Of a DNA stretch of 11,191 nt, positions 1-6,665 are shown one piece after another; position 1 is the stretch's first letter; the number at the start of each line of letters is the position of its first letter. The stretch lies in assembly GCA_016206745.1 (NCBI GenBank), contig JACQQW010000260.1, positions 1 to 11,191 of the forward strand. The letters run 5' to 3'. The position numbers and the translations under genes were made by a program. Source of the DNA: Candidatus Omnitrophota bacterium (GTDB taxonomy: Bacteria; Omnitrophota; Gorgyraeia; Zapsychrales; Fredricksoniimonadaceae). Below the pieces are notes generated by a model. That model was not told where the DNA came from and did no database searches. It worked only from the letters and a program-made list of their open reading frames with translations.

Positions 1-200
1 AGCCCACCGAAACGGAGTCCAAGCAAACCATGGACCATTTTGTGGACAAAATGATCGAGGCGGACCAACTGTCCAAGACCAATCCCCAGGTTTTTAAGGA
101 ATTCCCCAAAACCATGCCCATCACCCGTCCCGATGAAACCAAGGCCGCGCGGGACGTGAAAACCAATTTTTTTCTGCCGTCCACCACCGATGATCCTTAA
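1..200 (+). CDS. gcvPB: Glycine dehydrogenase (decarboxylating) subunit 2, C-terminal end (partial)
   Basis: Only the last 65 codons are present (first complete codon at base 3, stop TAA 198-200); the gene begins upstream of the window. The visible tail starts with P-T-E-T-E-S-K, the conserved C-terminal signature of the PLP-dependent P-protein of the glycine cleavage system, and continues through a helical stretch to the motif around F-P-K-T-M-P-I-T-R-P-D-E. In the two-subunit form, GcvPA and GcvPB together decarboxylate glycine and pass the aminomethyl group to the lipoyl arm of GcvH. The catalytic PLP lysine lies upstream and cannot be checked here. The 3' end overlaps the next gene, a lipoate ligase, by 11 bp, which fits a glycine-cleavage operon. 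The identification rests on the recognisable tail and this neighbour. Confidence 0.85.
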   Translation, partial: PTETESKQTMDHFVDKMIEADQLSKTNPQVFKEFPKTMPITRPDETKAARDVKTNFFLPSTTDDP

Positions 201-837
201 AGACATTTCTTTCTCCAGCCCACAGGAAAATATTTCTTTTGATGAAACGCTCTTTCAAATGGCCGATAAAAATGGCACAGAAGAATATTTGCGTTTTTGG
301 GAATCACCGGTGTATTTTATCGTATTGGGCCGTACGGCCAAGGCAGAGGACGATATTCACTTAAGCACGGCCCAAGAAGACGGGATCCCGGTGCTTCGCC
401 GCGCGTCCGGCGGCGGCACGGTGGTGCAGGGCAGGGGATGTTTAAATTATACATTGATCTTGTCCAAGCAAAACCACCCTGTTTTAAATGATTTGCATGC
501 CTCTTATGCCTGGATCAGCGCCAAAGTCATTGAAGCGCTGGGGCCTTTAGGGGTGGAGGCCGTGTTTCGTCCAACCTCCGACATGGCCCTGGCTTCAACC
601 GAGAAAAAATTTTCCGGCAATGCCCAGCGCCGCGGCAGGACCCATCTCCTGCACCACGGCACCATTTTATACGATTTTGACCTGGATTTGATCACCCGGT
701 ACCTGAAAATGCCCAAAGATATCCCGGTTTACCGTAACTTCCGCACACATAAAGATTTTGTTGCCAACATCCCCATTGACCCCGTTCAATTCAAGTCCGC
801 CTTGGCCCGGGGTTTTGGAATTAAAGAAATAATATAA
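190..837 (+). CDS. lplA: Lipoate-protein ligase A family protein (short form)
   Basis: A 215-aa protein of the biotin/lipoate A/B ligase fold, expected to attach lipoate to a specific lysine of a carrier protein in the cytoplasm. Visible family motifs are R-R-A-S-G-G-G-T-V (70-78), Q-G-R-G-C-L-N-Y (80-87), K140-F-S-G-N-A-Q-R-R (140-148), with K140 at the position of the conserved substrate-adenylate lysine, and H-H-G-T-I-L (155-160). It lacks the C-terminal accessory domain of E. coli LplA (about 338 aa), so it is a catalytic-domain-only type that may need a separate accessory protein or use another lipoyl donor (octanoyl-ACP or another lipoyl protein). The start lies inside the end of gcvPB (11-bp overlap) without a clear Shine-Dalgarno, which suggests translational coupling. 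GcvH of the same operon is the likely target. Ligase versus octanoyl/lipoyl transferase cannot be decided from sequence alone. Confidence 0.88.
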   Translation: MILKDISFSSPQENISFDETLFQMADKNGTEEYLRFWESPVYFIVLGRTAKAEDDIHLSTAQEDGIPVLRRASGGGTVVQGRGCLNYTLILSKQNHPVLNDLHASYAWISAKVIEALGPLGVEAVFRPTSDMALASTEKKFSGNAQRRGRTHLLHHGTILYDFDLDLITRYLKMPKDIPVYRNFRTHKDFVANIPIDPVQFKSALARGFGIKEII

Positions 838-849
838 AATAATTTTAAT

Positions 850-855
850 TATAAT
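850..855 (+). promoter_or_regulatory. Candidate -10 box upstream of the S41 gene
   Basis: A perfect TATAAT lies in the AT-rich 40-bp gap between the lipoate ligase and the S41-like gene, 22 bp before the ATG. No good -35 hexamer is visible at the usual distance, so this is only a suggestion that the downstream gene set has its own promoter. An SD-like AGGATAGGG (867-875) follows just before the ATG at 878. Confidence 0.3.
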
Positions 856-877
856 GATGTTTTGGTAGGATAGGGAC

Positions 878-2134
878 ATGTTCAGGCGCATTGTTCCCTG
901 TTTTTGCCTTTTGACCGTCATGTCCTGTGCGTTTCATCCAATCGAACCGGCTGCCAAGAGTATGAATAAAACATCCCAGCCTGAAAATGATCAGCAATGC
1001 ATCCATTTTTTTGAAAAAGTCTACCAAACGTTCGAAGAGAATTATTTTCTGGCGCCAAACCGCCAGGTATACAATGATTTCCTGCAGAAATTCCGCGCCA
1101 GGATTTATCCCCAGCTTAAAGGAGAGGGTAAGAGCAGCGATTATGTGCGCTGGCGCGCGTCCTGGTACTTGGTGGAAGCGCTTAAATCCAAGGACGATAG
1201 GTTTTCCCAATTTTACCCCCCAAAACCGGCGGAAAAATTCCAGCATGAGGCCCTGGGGCAGCGCATCGACCTGGGCATTGAAGGGAAAAAGGTGGACGCG
1301 GGCTTTTTAGTGACCCGTATTGAACCCCGTTCGGATGCCTATGAAAAGGGTTTGCGGGAAGAAGACATTATCTTGCGTTTGGATGGAAAAGAACTAAAAG
1401 CCTTGTCCCAGGAAGACATCGAAAAACAATTAAGCCCTTTGGTGGACGCCAAAGTCGACCTTGTTTATTTTGCCCAGGAAACAAAAGTTGGGCAAACCAT
1501 TGCCGTAGTCAGCAAAGAATACTTCAAACAGACGGTTTTTTTAAGGCCGGTGGCGGTGCCGGGGGTGTTTTGCCTGGAAATCCCCAAGTTCAACCGCACC
1601 ACGGGCGATGACCTGTTTCGTTTTTTACAACTGATTGCGCAATACAATCCCCGGGGTTTGGTGCTGGACCTGCGCGGCAATCCCGGAGGGCCGCCCCTGG
1701 CGGCGCGCGAAATCTCCTCTTTTTTTCTTAAAGGCGGGGAAGAGTTCACCCATTTTCAAAAACGCGGCGCCCCTAAAGACATCCTGAATGTTCCGTCCCT
1801 TCCGGAAGAATATAAATTTAAAGCGCCGATCGCCATTTTGGTGGACAAAGACAGCGGCAGCGCCGCCGAGCTTTTTCCCGGCATCATGCAATTCCGCAAA
1901 CGGGCCGTGGTATTCGGCACAAATACCGCGGGCCAGGTGCTGCTCAAGAGCATGTTTCCTTTGGATGACGGGTCCATGATCGCGCTGGTCACCGCGCCGG
2001 GTTATTATCCCGACGGCACGCGCTTTAGTTTTAACGGCATCACCCCGGACCAGACCATCACGGACGCGCCCAGGGACGGCCTGATCAATGTGGCGGCGGC
2101 GTATTTGATTTTAAAAGCGAGCAAGGGCGAATAG
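878..2134 (+). CDS. S41 (C-terminal processing peptidase-like) PDZ protein, probable lipoprotein, catalytic Lys replaced by Gln
   Basis: A 418-aa exported protein. Residues 1-17 form a short hydrophobic signal ending V-M-S-C17, a plausible lipobox, so it is probably anchored to a membrane on the periplasmic side. Residues about 128-200 form a PDZ domain (L-G-I-E..., then G-F-L-V-T-R-I-E-P and G-L-R-E-E-D-I-I-L). The S41 core follows: L-V-L-D-L-R-G-N-P-G-G (261-271), the serine segment D-S-G-S328-A-A-E (325-331) and the C-terminal G-I-T-P-D-Q (387-392). Aligned with E. coli Prc (S430...K455), S328 matches the nucleophile, but the residue 25 positions later, normally Lys in T-x-G-K, is Gln353 (N-T-A-G-Q). 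The usual Ser-Lys dyad is therefore incomplete. It may be an inactive protein-binding relative, or it may use other residues as tricorn-type S41 enzymes do. The next gene starts 4 bp after its stop. The family call is sound; activity is unknown. Confidence 0.85.
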   Translation: MFRRIVPCFCLLTVMSCAFHPIEPAAKSMNKTSQPENDQQCIHFFEKVYQTFEENYFLAPNRQVYNDFLQKFRARIYPQLKGEGKSSDYVRWRASWYLVEALKSKDDRFSQFYPPKPAEKFQHEALGQRIDLGIEGKKVDAGFLVTRIEPRSDAYEKGLREEDIILRLDGKELKALSQEDIEKQLSPLVDAKVDLVYFAQETKVGQTIAVVSKEYFKQTVFLRPVAVPGVFCLEIPKFNRTTGDDLFRFLQLIAQYNPRGLVLDLRGNPGGPPLAAREISSFFLKGGEEFTHFQKRGAPKDILNVPSLPEEYKFKAPIAILVDKDSGSAAELFPGIMQFRKRAVVFGTNTAGQVLLKSMFPLDDGSMIALVTAPGYYPDGTRFSFNGITPDQTITDAPRDGLINVAAAYLILKASKGE

Positions 2135-2138
2135 ATCC

Positions 2139-2843
2139 ATGCCTAAAATTTTAATCATTGTGCCCGCGTATAATGAGGCCGGCAATATCGGCCGCACGGT
2201 GGAGGACATCCGCAGCGTGGATGCGGCCGCGGATGTCCTGGTCATCGACGATGGGTCTAAAGACGCCACCGCGCAGGAGGCCCGCAGTCACGGGGCCAGG
2301 GTGGTTTCTTTGCCGTTTAATTTAGGCATCGGCGGGGCCGTGCAAACAGGGTTTCAATATGCCCATCAAGGCGGTTATGACATTGCGGTCCAGATCGACG
2401 GGGACGGGCAGCACAGCGCCGTTTTTTTGCCGCAGCTGCTGGCGCCGATCGCGGCGTCCCGGGCGGACATGGTGATTGGCAGCCGTTTTGCGGCGGAGAC
2501 GCCGCAAGGGTTTAAATCCACGTTTGGCCGCCGCATAGGCATCCGTTTTTTCGCGCGTTTGATCAATGCGCTCACCGGCGCCGGGGTCACGGACCCCACA
2601 TCGGGTTTCCGGGCGCACAATAAAAAATTGATCGCGGCCTTCGCGCGGCATTATCCGCATGACTTTCCGGAGCCCGAGGCCATTGTCGCGGCCCGCCGGA
2701 TCAATGCGGCCATAACGGAAGTCCCCGTTGTCATGCGCGCCCGCGGGGCAGGCAGCAGTTCCATCCGGTATTTTAAAAGCATGTACTATATGTTGAAAGT
2801 GACCTTTGCGATTTTGTTGCACATGGTGCGCAAGAAGGAATAG
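2139..2843 (+). CDS. Glycosyltransferase family 2, dolichyl/polyprenyl-phosphate sugar synthase-like
   Basis: A 234-aa GT-A-fold glycosyltransferase of the DPM1/DPG-synthase type. It is predicted to transfer a sugar from a nucleotide sugar to polyprenyl phosphate at the cytoplasmic face of the inner membrane. Visible motifs are V-P-A-Y-N-E-A-G-N-I (8-17), V-I-D-D-G-S-K-D-A-T (35-44), the metal/nucleotide-binding segment Q-I-D-G-D-G-Q-H (85-92), G-S-R (114-116) and T-S-G-F-R (154-158). It has no large C-terminal membrane domain, only a mildly hydrophobic helix near residues 216-229 followed by R-K-K. The gap to the upstream S41 gene is 4 bp, so the two are probably co-transcribed. A DUF2304 gene and a second GT2 lie downstream, a grouping often seen in cell-envelope glycan loci. 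Sugar and acceptor are not readable from the sequence. Confidence 0.9.
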   Translation: MPKILIIVPAYNEAGNIGRTVEDIRSVDAAADVLVIDDGSKDATAQEARSHGARVVSLPFNLGIGGAVQTGFQYAHQGGYDIAVQIDGDGQHSAVFLPQLLAPIAASRADMVIGSRFAAETPQGFKSTFGRRIGIRFFARLINALTGAGVTDPTSGFRAHNKKLIAAFARHYPHDFPEPEAIVAARRINAAITEVPVVMRARGAGSSSIRYFKSMYYMLKVTFAILLHMVRKKE

Positions 2844-2898
2844 AATTATGGGGACACGTACCTAATTAAAAAGAATTAGGTACATGTCCCCATAATTC
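2843..2898. repeat. 25-bp near-perfect palindrome (REP/MITE-like element)
   Basis: Arms at 2843-2867 and 2874-2898 are inverted copies with a single mismatch (C2857 opposite A2884), separated by the 6-nt loop AAAAAG. Each arm contains the core GGGGACA(C/T)GTACCTAATT in the appropriate orientation. The left arm begins on the last base of the upstream GT2 stop codon. From memory, palindromes with this GGGGAC...GTACC core recur as dispersed elements in several environmental bacterial lineages, often with Y1 (REP-associated tyrosine) transposases; no transposase is present here. The right arm is not followed by a T-run, so a classical terminator is unlikely, although the RNA would form a long hairpin between the two genes. 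Confidence 0.8.
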
Positions 2899-2912
2899 CG
2901 CAATCAGCTTTT

Positions 2913-2919
2913 AGGAGGG
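2913..2919 (+). promoter_or_regulatory. Strong Shine-Dalgarno for the DUF2304 gene
   Basis: AGGAGGG lies 7 bp before the ATG at 2927, a near-ideal ribosome binding site. It fixes the start of the DUF2304 gene and lies just outside the palindromic element, which therefore does not remove the translation signal. Confidence 0.7.
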
Positions 2920-2926
2920 TTGACTT

Positions 2927-3274
2927 ATGAGTATCCGCCTACTGGCGCTGGGTATTTCGCTGGTCATTTTTTTGTTCGTGGTGGACTTGGTCCGCCGGCG
3001 CAAATTGACTTTTAAATACGCGCTGGGCTGGCTGTTTACCGCCGGCGCCGCGGTTTTTTTCGCCGTGTTTCACCGGCTGCTTTTTGCCTGTGCCGCATTG
3101 TTGGGTTTTGAACTGCCGAGCAATTTTATTTTCTTCGCCCTGCTGTGCGCGTTCGTTTTTTTGAGCCTGCTGTTGACGGTCTTTCTTTGCCAGCAGAATG
3201 AACGCAACGATGCCATGGCGCAAAAAATCGCCATCCTTGAATTTGAATTGAGAGAGCTGAAAAATAAACCATGA
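2927..3274 (+). CDS. DUF2304 family small membrane protein
   Basis: A 115-aa protein with three hydrophobic segments (about residues 4-22, 33-53 and 65-87), a basic R-R-R-K loop after the first (23-26), and a charged, helix-prone C-terminal tail (about 88-115, Q-Q-N-E-R-N ... L-E-F-E-L-R-E-L-K) that probably forms a short coiled coil. Length, layout and the L-x-F-K-Y-A-L-G-W-L segment match the DUF2304 family of unknown function, which is commonly found beside GT2 glycosyltransferases. That fits here: a polyprenyl-phosphate-type GT2 lies upstream and another GT2 begins within its last codons (4-bp ATGA overlap). A role as a membrane partner of one of these transferases is inferred, not shown. 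Confidence 0.8.
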   Translation: MSIRLLALGISLVIFLFVVDLVRRRKLTFKYALGWLFTAGAAVFFAVFHRLLFACAALLGFELPSNFIFFALLCAFVFLSLLLTVFLCQQNERNDAMAQKIAILEFELRELKNKP

Positions 3275-4254
3275 CCGTCAGTGTCATCATCCCTGCCTAT
3301 AATGCCGCACCCACCATTGCCCGCACGCTTGAAGCCCTGGCGTGTCAAGATTACAAAGACCCTTTTGAAGTCATCGTCGTTGATGACGGCTCAACCGACC
3401 ATACGGCCGCCGTGGCGCAAAGTTTTTCCTGGGTGCGCTGCGCCCGCCAGGACAATGCCGGCCCCGCCGCCGCGCGCAATCACGGCGCGCGTCTCGCCCA
3501 GGGCCTGTACCTGTGCTTTACTGATTCCGATTGTATTCCCCATCCAGACTGGATCTCCTGCTTGTTGCGGGGGTTTGGCGCCAAAGACATTGCCGTTGTT
3601 TGCGGCAGCTACGGCATTGCCAATCCCGGCAGCCTTTTGGCCAGCGGCATACACGGCGAGATCATTTTTCGCCACAGGCATTTAATGCCGGATTTTCCGA
3701 AGGCCTTCGGCAGTTATAACTTTTGCGTTCGAAAAGAGGTGTTTGACCGCGTTGGCGGGTTTCAGGCAGGTTACCGGCAGGCCAGCGGTGAGGACAATGA
3801 CCTTAGTTACAGGATTTTGGCGGCTGGAGGCCGCCTTTATTTTGAGCGGCAAGCCCTGGTGGACCATTATCATACAACCCGGACGGCCAAATATTTGAAA
3901 GAACAGTTCAGGCACGGATTTTGGCGGGCCAAGATGTATCTTGAACATCCGGGAATGGTCAAAGGTGATGATTATACGTTTTGGAAAGATGTCCTGGAGG
4001 TGCCATGGGCCGCAGGGTGCGTCATCGCAATGGCCGCAAGTATTTTTATAACCGCCTTTAAAGCGCCGGTTTATTTTTTGTTTGTTCTTTTTTTGGCATT
4101 TGAGGTCCTTTTTGCGTTCCGGATGTTGCGCGGTATTTTCACGGGGTTTTTTTTTGGATTTGTGATGTATGTGCGCGCGTTTTCAAGGGCCTTTGGTTTG
4201 TCGACGGGTATTTTTTATTTTTTGGCGCAAAAAGCCGCAAAAATTTTCAAATAA
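3271..4254 (+). CDS. Membrane-anchored glycosyltransferase family 2
   Basis: A 327-aa protein with an N-terminal GT-A domain and a hydrophobic C-terminal part. Motifs are V-I-I-P-A-Y-N-A (5-12), V-V-D-D-G-S-T-D (36-43), A-R-N-H-G-A (68-73), the D-S-D metal-binding motif (85-87) and E-D-N-D-L (174-178) at the usual position of the catalytic base. The cysteine-containing T-D-S-D-C-I-P-H-P-D-W segment is typical of GT2 enzymes that extend or decorate surface glycans. Hydrophobic segments at roughly 246-262, 265-285 and 288-303 should anchor it in the inner membrane with the active site in the cytoplasm. The start overlaps the DUF2304 stop by 4 bp (ATGA), showing translational coupling. Donor and acceptor cannot be inferred. 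The catalytic motifs are intact. Confidence 0.9.
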   Translation: MTVSVIIPAYNAAPTIARTLEALACQDYKDPFEVIVVDDGSTDHTAAVAQSFSWVRCARQDNAGPAAARNHGARLAQGLYLCFTDSDCIPHPDWISCLLRGFGAKDIAVVCGSYGIANPGSLLASGIHGEIIFRHRHLMPDFPKAFGSYNFCVRKEVFDRVGGFQAGYRQASGEDNDLSYRILAAGGRLYFERQALVDHYHTTRTAKYLKEQFRHGFWRAKMYLEHPGMVKGDDYTFWKDVLEVPWAAGCVIAMAASIFITAFKAPVYFLFVLFLAFEVLFAFRMLRGIFTGFFFGFVMYVRAFSRAFGLSTGIFYFLAQKAAKIFK

Positions 4255-4257
4255 ACA

Positions 4258-4285
4258 TTGAAACGCTTCATTGCTATGTTAAGAT
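4258..4285 (+). promoter_or_regulatory. Candidate sigma70-type promoter for the gspC-gspD operon
   Basis: TTGAAA (4258-4263, 5/6 to consensus) and TAAGAT (4280-4285, 4/6) are separated by 16 bp. They start just after the stop of the membrane GT2, in the 165-bp gap before gspC, the longest non-coding stretch in the window. This would give an AT-rich leader of about 125-130 nt that includes a run of nine T (4320-4328). It is supported by position and hexamer match only. Confidence 0.4.
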
Positions 4286-4405
4286 GGAAATGTTAATGAT
4301 CGCCGGAATGTTTATATTATTTTTTTTTAACTCTTTGGATATAAAGATTTTAAGATCCAACTATGGCCAAAGCAATCTTCGCTGGCATGGATTGAATGGC
4401 TTATT

Positions 4406-4412
4406 GAGGAGG
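4406..4412 (+). promoter_or_regulatory. Strong Shine-Dalgarno for gspC
   Basis: GAGGAGG with a 7-nt spacer to the ATG at 4420 decides the start of the GspC-like gene. The nearby CAAAGC (4368-4373) is complementary to GCTTTG (4412-4417) overlapping the end of this site, so local folding could modulate access. Confidence 0.65.
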
Positions 4413-4419
4413 CTTTGTT

Positions 4420-5004
4420 ATGCGCCAAGAAAGCGCAGAAGAAAAATTATTGAAAATGATGCAAAAGCCCGGAATTCCTCAGGCCGCCGCGCAACCGGCG
4501 TCTTCCGGGAACAAGAAAACCGCCTTTGTTTTTTCCATGCAGGCGTTGAACCGGGTTTTAATACTGGGGATTGTCGTCTGCGCGGCCGGGCTGGTGTATG
4601 AAATGCGCTCAGGTTTGATGTTGATGAATAAAGAATTTAATTTTTCCGACGATCTCAAGACCCCGAAGGCCATCGCGGAGATCGTTTTTCCCTCAGCCCG
4701 GGACGCCAAATATTATCTCGACAAAGTGAACGCGCGCAATATTTTCCGTCCCGTAGACGCCCAGGCCGGCGGTAAGGGGCCCGGCGTGCAGACTTTGGCC
4801 AGGCGTCTGGCGAAGTATAAACTGGTCGGAGTGGCCTGGCTTGATCTGCCGGAAACCGCTTCCATTATGATTGAAGACATCGAGCATAAAACCACGCATT
4901 TTCTTAGGCAAGGTGAACAATTAGAAGGCGTAACGGTCAAGACCATCTATACGGATAGAGCGGTCTTCGGTTACGAAAATGAGGAGACCACAATCAAGCT
5001 ATGA
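4420..5004 (+). CDS. gspC: Type II secretion system GspC-like protein (HR domain, no PDZ)
   Basis: A 194-aa bitopic membrane protein. Residues 1-44 form a cytoplasmic, low-complexity N-terminus. About 45-61 (R-V-L-I-L-G-I-V-V-C-A-A-G-L-V-Y) form one membrane helix, and the rest is periplasmic. The region 103-194 carries the N-I-F-R-P motif (107-111) and the K-L-V-G-V-A-W...A-S-I-M-I-E-D pattern (134-152), with G-E-Q-L-E-G-V-T-V (165-173), typical of the homology region by which GspC-type proteins bind the secretin. The chain ends right after this domain, so the C-terminal PDZ or coiled-coil domain of classical GspC is missing; PilP-like proteins share the same fold. The start is set by a strong Shine-Dalgarno. 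The stop overlaps the secretin start by 4 bp (ATGA), which strongly supports the GspC-GspD pairing. No other inner-membrane Gsp gene is visible in the window. Confidence 0.8.
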   Translation: MRQESAEEKLLKMMQKPGIPQAAAQPASSGNKKTAFVFSMQALNRVLILGIVVCAAGLVYEMRSGLMLMNKEFNFSDDLKTPKAIAEIVFPSARDAKYYLDKVNARNIFRPVDAQAGGKGPGVQTLARRLAKYKLVGVAWLDLPETASIMIEDIEHKTTHFLRQGEQLEGVTVKTIYTDRAVFGYENEETTIKL

Positions 5005-6644
5005 TCCCACACATCTTAAAACCCAAAGTCTTCTTTGTTGTGCTGGCCGCCGTGATTGGCGCGGTTGCGCTGACGGGGCCGGTCCGGTCCCAGATGGGAG
5101 GTGCCCAAGGCCAGGAAAACGAATCGGCCCAGGTCCCAAAGCCGATCATCCTCACGGAGCCCAAAGAGCCGTTGGAGGACCGCCTGGCGCGCAAGATCAC
5201 GCTGGATGTGCGTGATATGAACGTCGTCGATGTGGTCAAATTCCTGGCCCAGAAAGGCGAATTTAACGTGGTCATCAGTCCGTCGGTGGATGGGCGCACC
5301 ACGGTGCTGCTGCACGCCGTGGGGATCAAAGACGCCCTGGACATCGTTTCTATTTCCAACCGGCTGGCCTACCATATCGAGAATGACATCATCCAGGTGA
5401 TGTCCGCGGGAGAATACGAGGCCATGTACGGCAAGCAATTCAGTGATAAAACGCAGGTCAACATCATCCATTTGCAGTATTCCAAACCCAGTTATGTCCT
5501 GGCGGCGCTGGACAACATGAAAAGCAATATCGGCAAGATCATCATCGATGAAGACACCGGGACCGTGGTGCTGGTGGACACGCCGCAGGCCATTGCCTTG
5601 ATGAAAAAAGCCATCGAACAAATTGAGCGTCCGCTCGACACCATGGTCTATGACCTCAAGTATGCCAAAGCGGACGTGGTGGCCGAAAAATTGCGTTCGC
5701 GCATCGATGCCAAAGCGGTGGGTTCCGTCACCTCGGATGAGCGTTCAAACCAGATCTTGGTCCGGGTCTTTCCGGGGCGCCATGAGGAAGTGGAAAAGAT
5801 CGTCCGTTCCCTGGATGAGCCCACCAAAGAGGTATTGATTGAGGCGCGCGTTTTACAGGTCATCCTTAAACCCAATTTTGACATCGGCATCGACTGGAAC
5901 GGTTTTTTTAATAGAAAAGACCATAAGAAATTCTCCCTTAAAGGTGTTCTTAAAGATGCCAATATGCCCACTAACCTCGGCCAAATCGGAATCGGCAATC
6001 TTGATACCGATGATTTCGCCGCCGAGCTCAAAATCTTGGCCCAAGTCAGCGACACTAAAATCCTTTCCAGTCCCCAGATTTTGGTCACTAATAATGAGGA
6101 AGCAAAAATCCATATCGGGGACACGGTCCCTTACATTGTTTCCACCACCAGCGGGACCGGGGACAATGCCATCAGGAGCGAAGATGTGCGGTTTATCGAC
6201 GTCGGCCTTAAGCTGGACGTCATCCCGACTATCAATGACGACGGGATGGTGACCATGCGTTTGAGGCCGGAAATTTCTTCCGTGGTCGCCCGCGTCACCT
6301 CGGACAAAGGGGGCATTCCCCAAGTCAACAAAACGGAAGTGGAGACCTCGGTCATGGTCCAGGACGGCATGACCATCGTGATGGCGGGTTTGCGCAAAGA
6401 AGACAAAAGCCATCTGAAGAAAGGCATTCCGGGATTGATGAACATTCCTTATTTAGGGACCTTGTTCAGTAATACTTCCGACACCATCACTTCGACGGAA
6501 ATTGTGATTTTGATCACCCCGCACATTATCAAAGGCACGGAGGATTACAAAAAGATCGCGGGCAGCATCAAGCCGGCGAAGAAATACGATGAAAACGTGA
6601 AAATGAAAGAACCGGCCAACGTTGAAGGTAATAAGCCTCAATAA
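5001..6644 (+). CDS. gspD: Type II secretion/type IV pilus-family outer-membrane secretin
   Basis: A 547-aa secretin forming the outer-membrane exit channel. It has a signal peptide of about 30 residues (hydrophobic core about 10-24), then a linker. An N0/STN-like domain follows (about 64-135, containing I-T-L-D-V-R-D-M-N-V-V-D-V-V and V-V-I-S-P-S-V-D-G), then two N-type KH-like domains (about 152-212 and 215-275). The secretin core at about 278-510 shows L-I-E-A-R-V (279-284), S-S-P-Q-I-L-V-T-N-N (356-365), I-G-D-T-V-P-Y (372-378), T-V-E-like strand V-E-T-S-V-M-V-Q-D-G (447-456) and P-G-L-M-N-I-P-Y-L-G-T-L-F (477-489), ending in I-V-I-L-I-T-P-H-I-I (501-510). It is shorter than classical GspD (about 650 aa), with fewer N domains and a short polar tail. 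The 4-bp overlap with gspC and the exported-protein genes downstream favour a secretion role over pilus extrusion, but PilQ-like use cannot be excluded. Confidence 0.92.
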   Translation: MIPHILKPKVFFVVLAAVIGAVALTGPVRSQMGGAQGQENESAQVPKPIILTEPKEPLEDRLARKITLDVRDMNVVDVVKFLAQKGEFNVVISPSVDGRTTVLLHAVGIKDALDIVSISNRLAYHIENDIIQVMSAGEYEAMYGKQFSDKTQVNIIHLQYSKPSYVLAALDNMKSNIGKIIIDEDTGTVVLVDTPQAIALMKKAIEQIERPLDTMVYDLKYAKADVVAEKLRSRIDAKAVGSVTSDERSNQILVRVFPGRHEEVEKIVRSLDEPTKEVLIEARVLQVILKPNFDIGIDWNGFFNRKDHKKFSLKGVLKDANMPTNLGQIGIGNLDTDDFAAELKILAQVSDTKILSSPQILVTNNEEAKIHIGDTVPYIVSTTSGTGDNAIRSEDVRFIDVGLKLDVIPTINDDGMVTMRLRPEISSVVARVTSDKGGIPQVNKTEVETSVMVQDGMTIVMAGLRKEDKSHLKKGIPGLMNIPYLGTLFSNTSDTITSTEIVILITPHIIKGTEDYKKIAGSIKPAKKYDENVKMKEPANVEGNKPQ

Positions 6645-6665
6645 CATAACGCATGGAGAGAATGT

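Noticed and set aside
2322..2822. Minus-strand open frame (166 codons) opposite the first GT2
   Set aside because: The plus-strand GT2 has all its motifs; the antisense frame is explained by GC-rich codon structure.
2843..2898. Rho-independent terminator
   Set aside because: The hairpin is unusually long, has AT-rich outer ends and no T-run after the right arm. A palindromic mobile-type element explains it better.
4284..4601. Open frame of 105 codons upstream of and overlapping gspC
   Set aside because: It overlaps the clear gspC gene in another frame, lacks a ribosome binding site, and its second half is Arg-rich translation of gspC codons.
5016..5621. Long minus-strand open frame (201 codons) inside the secretin gene
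   Set aside because: It is antisense to well-conserved secretin domains; its His/Asp-rich composition is typical of a shadow frame, and there is no upstream signal.
5853..6413. Minus-strand open frame (186 codons) opposite the secretin core
   Set aside because: Same reason: the plus strand encodes recognisable secretin motifs throughout, and the minus frame has no family features.
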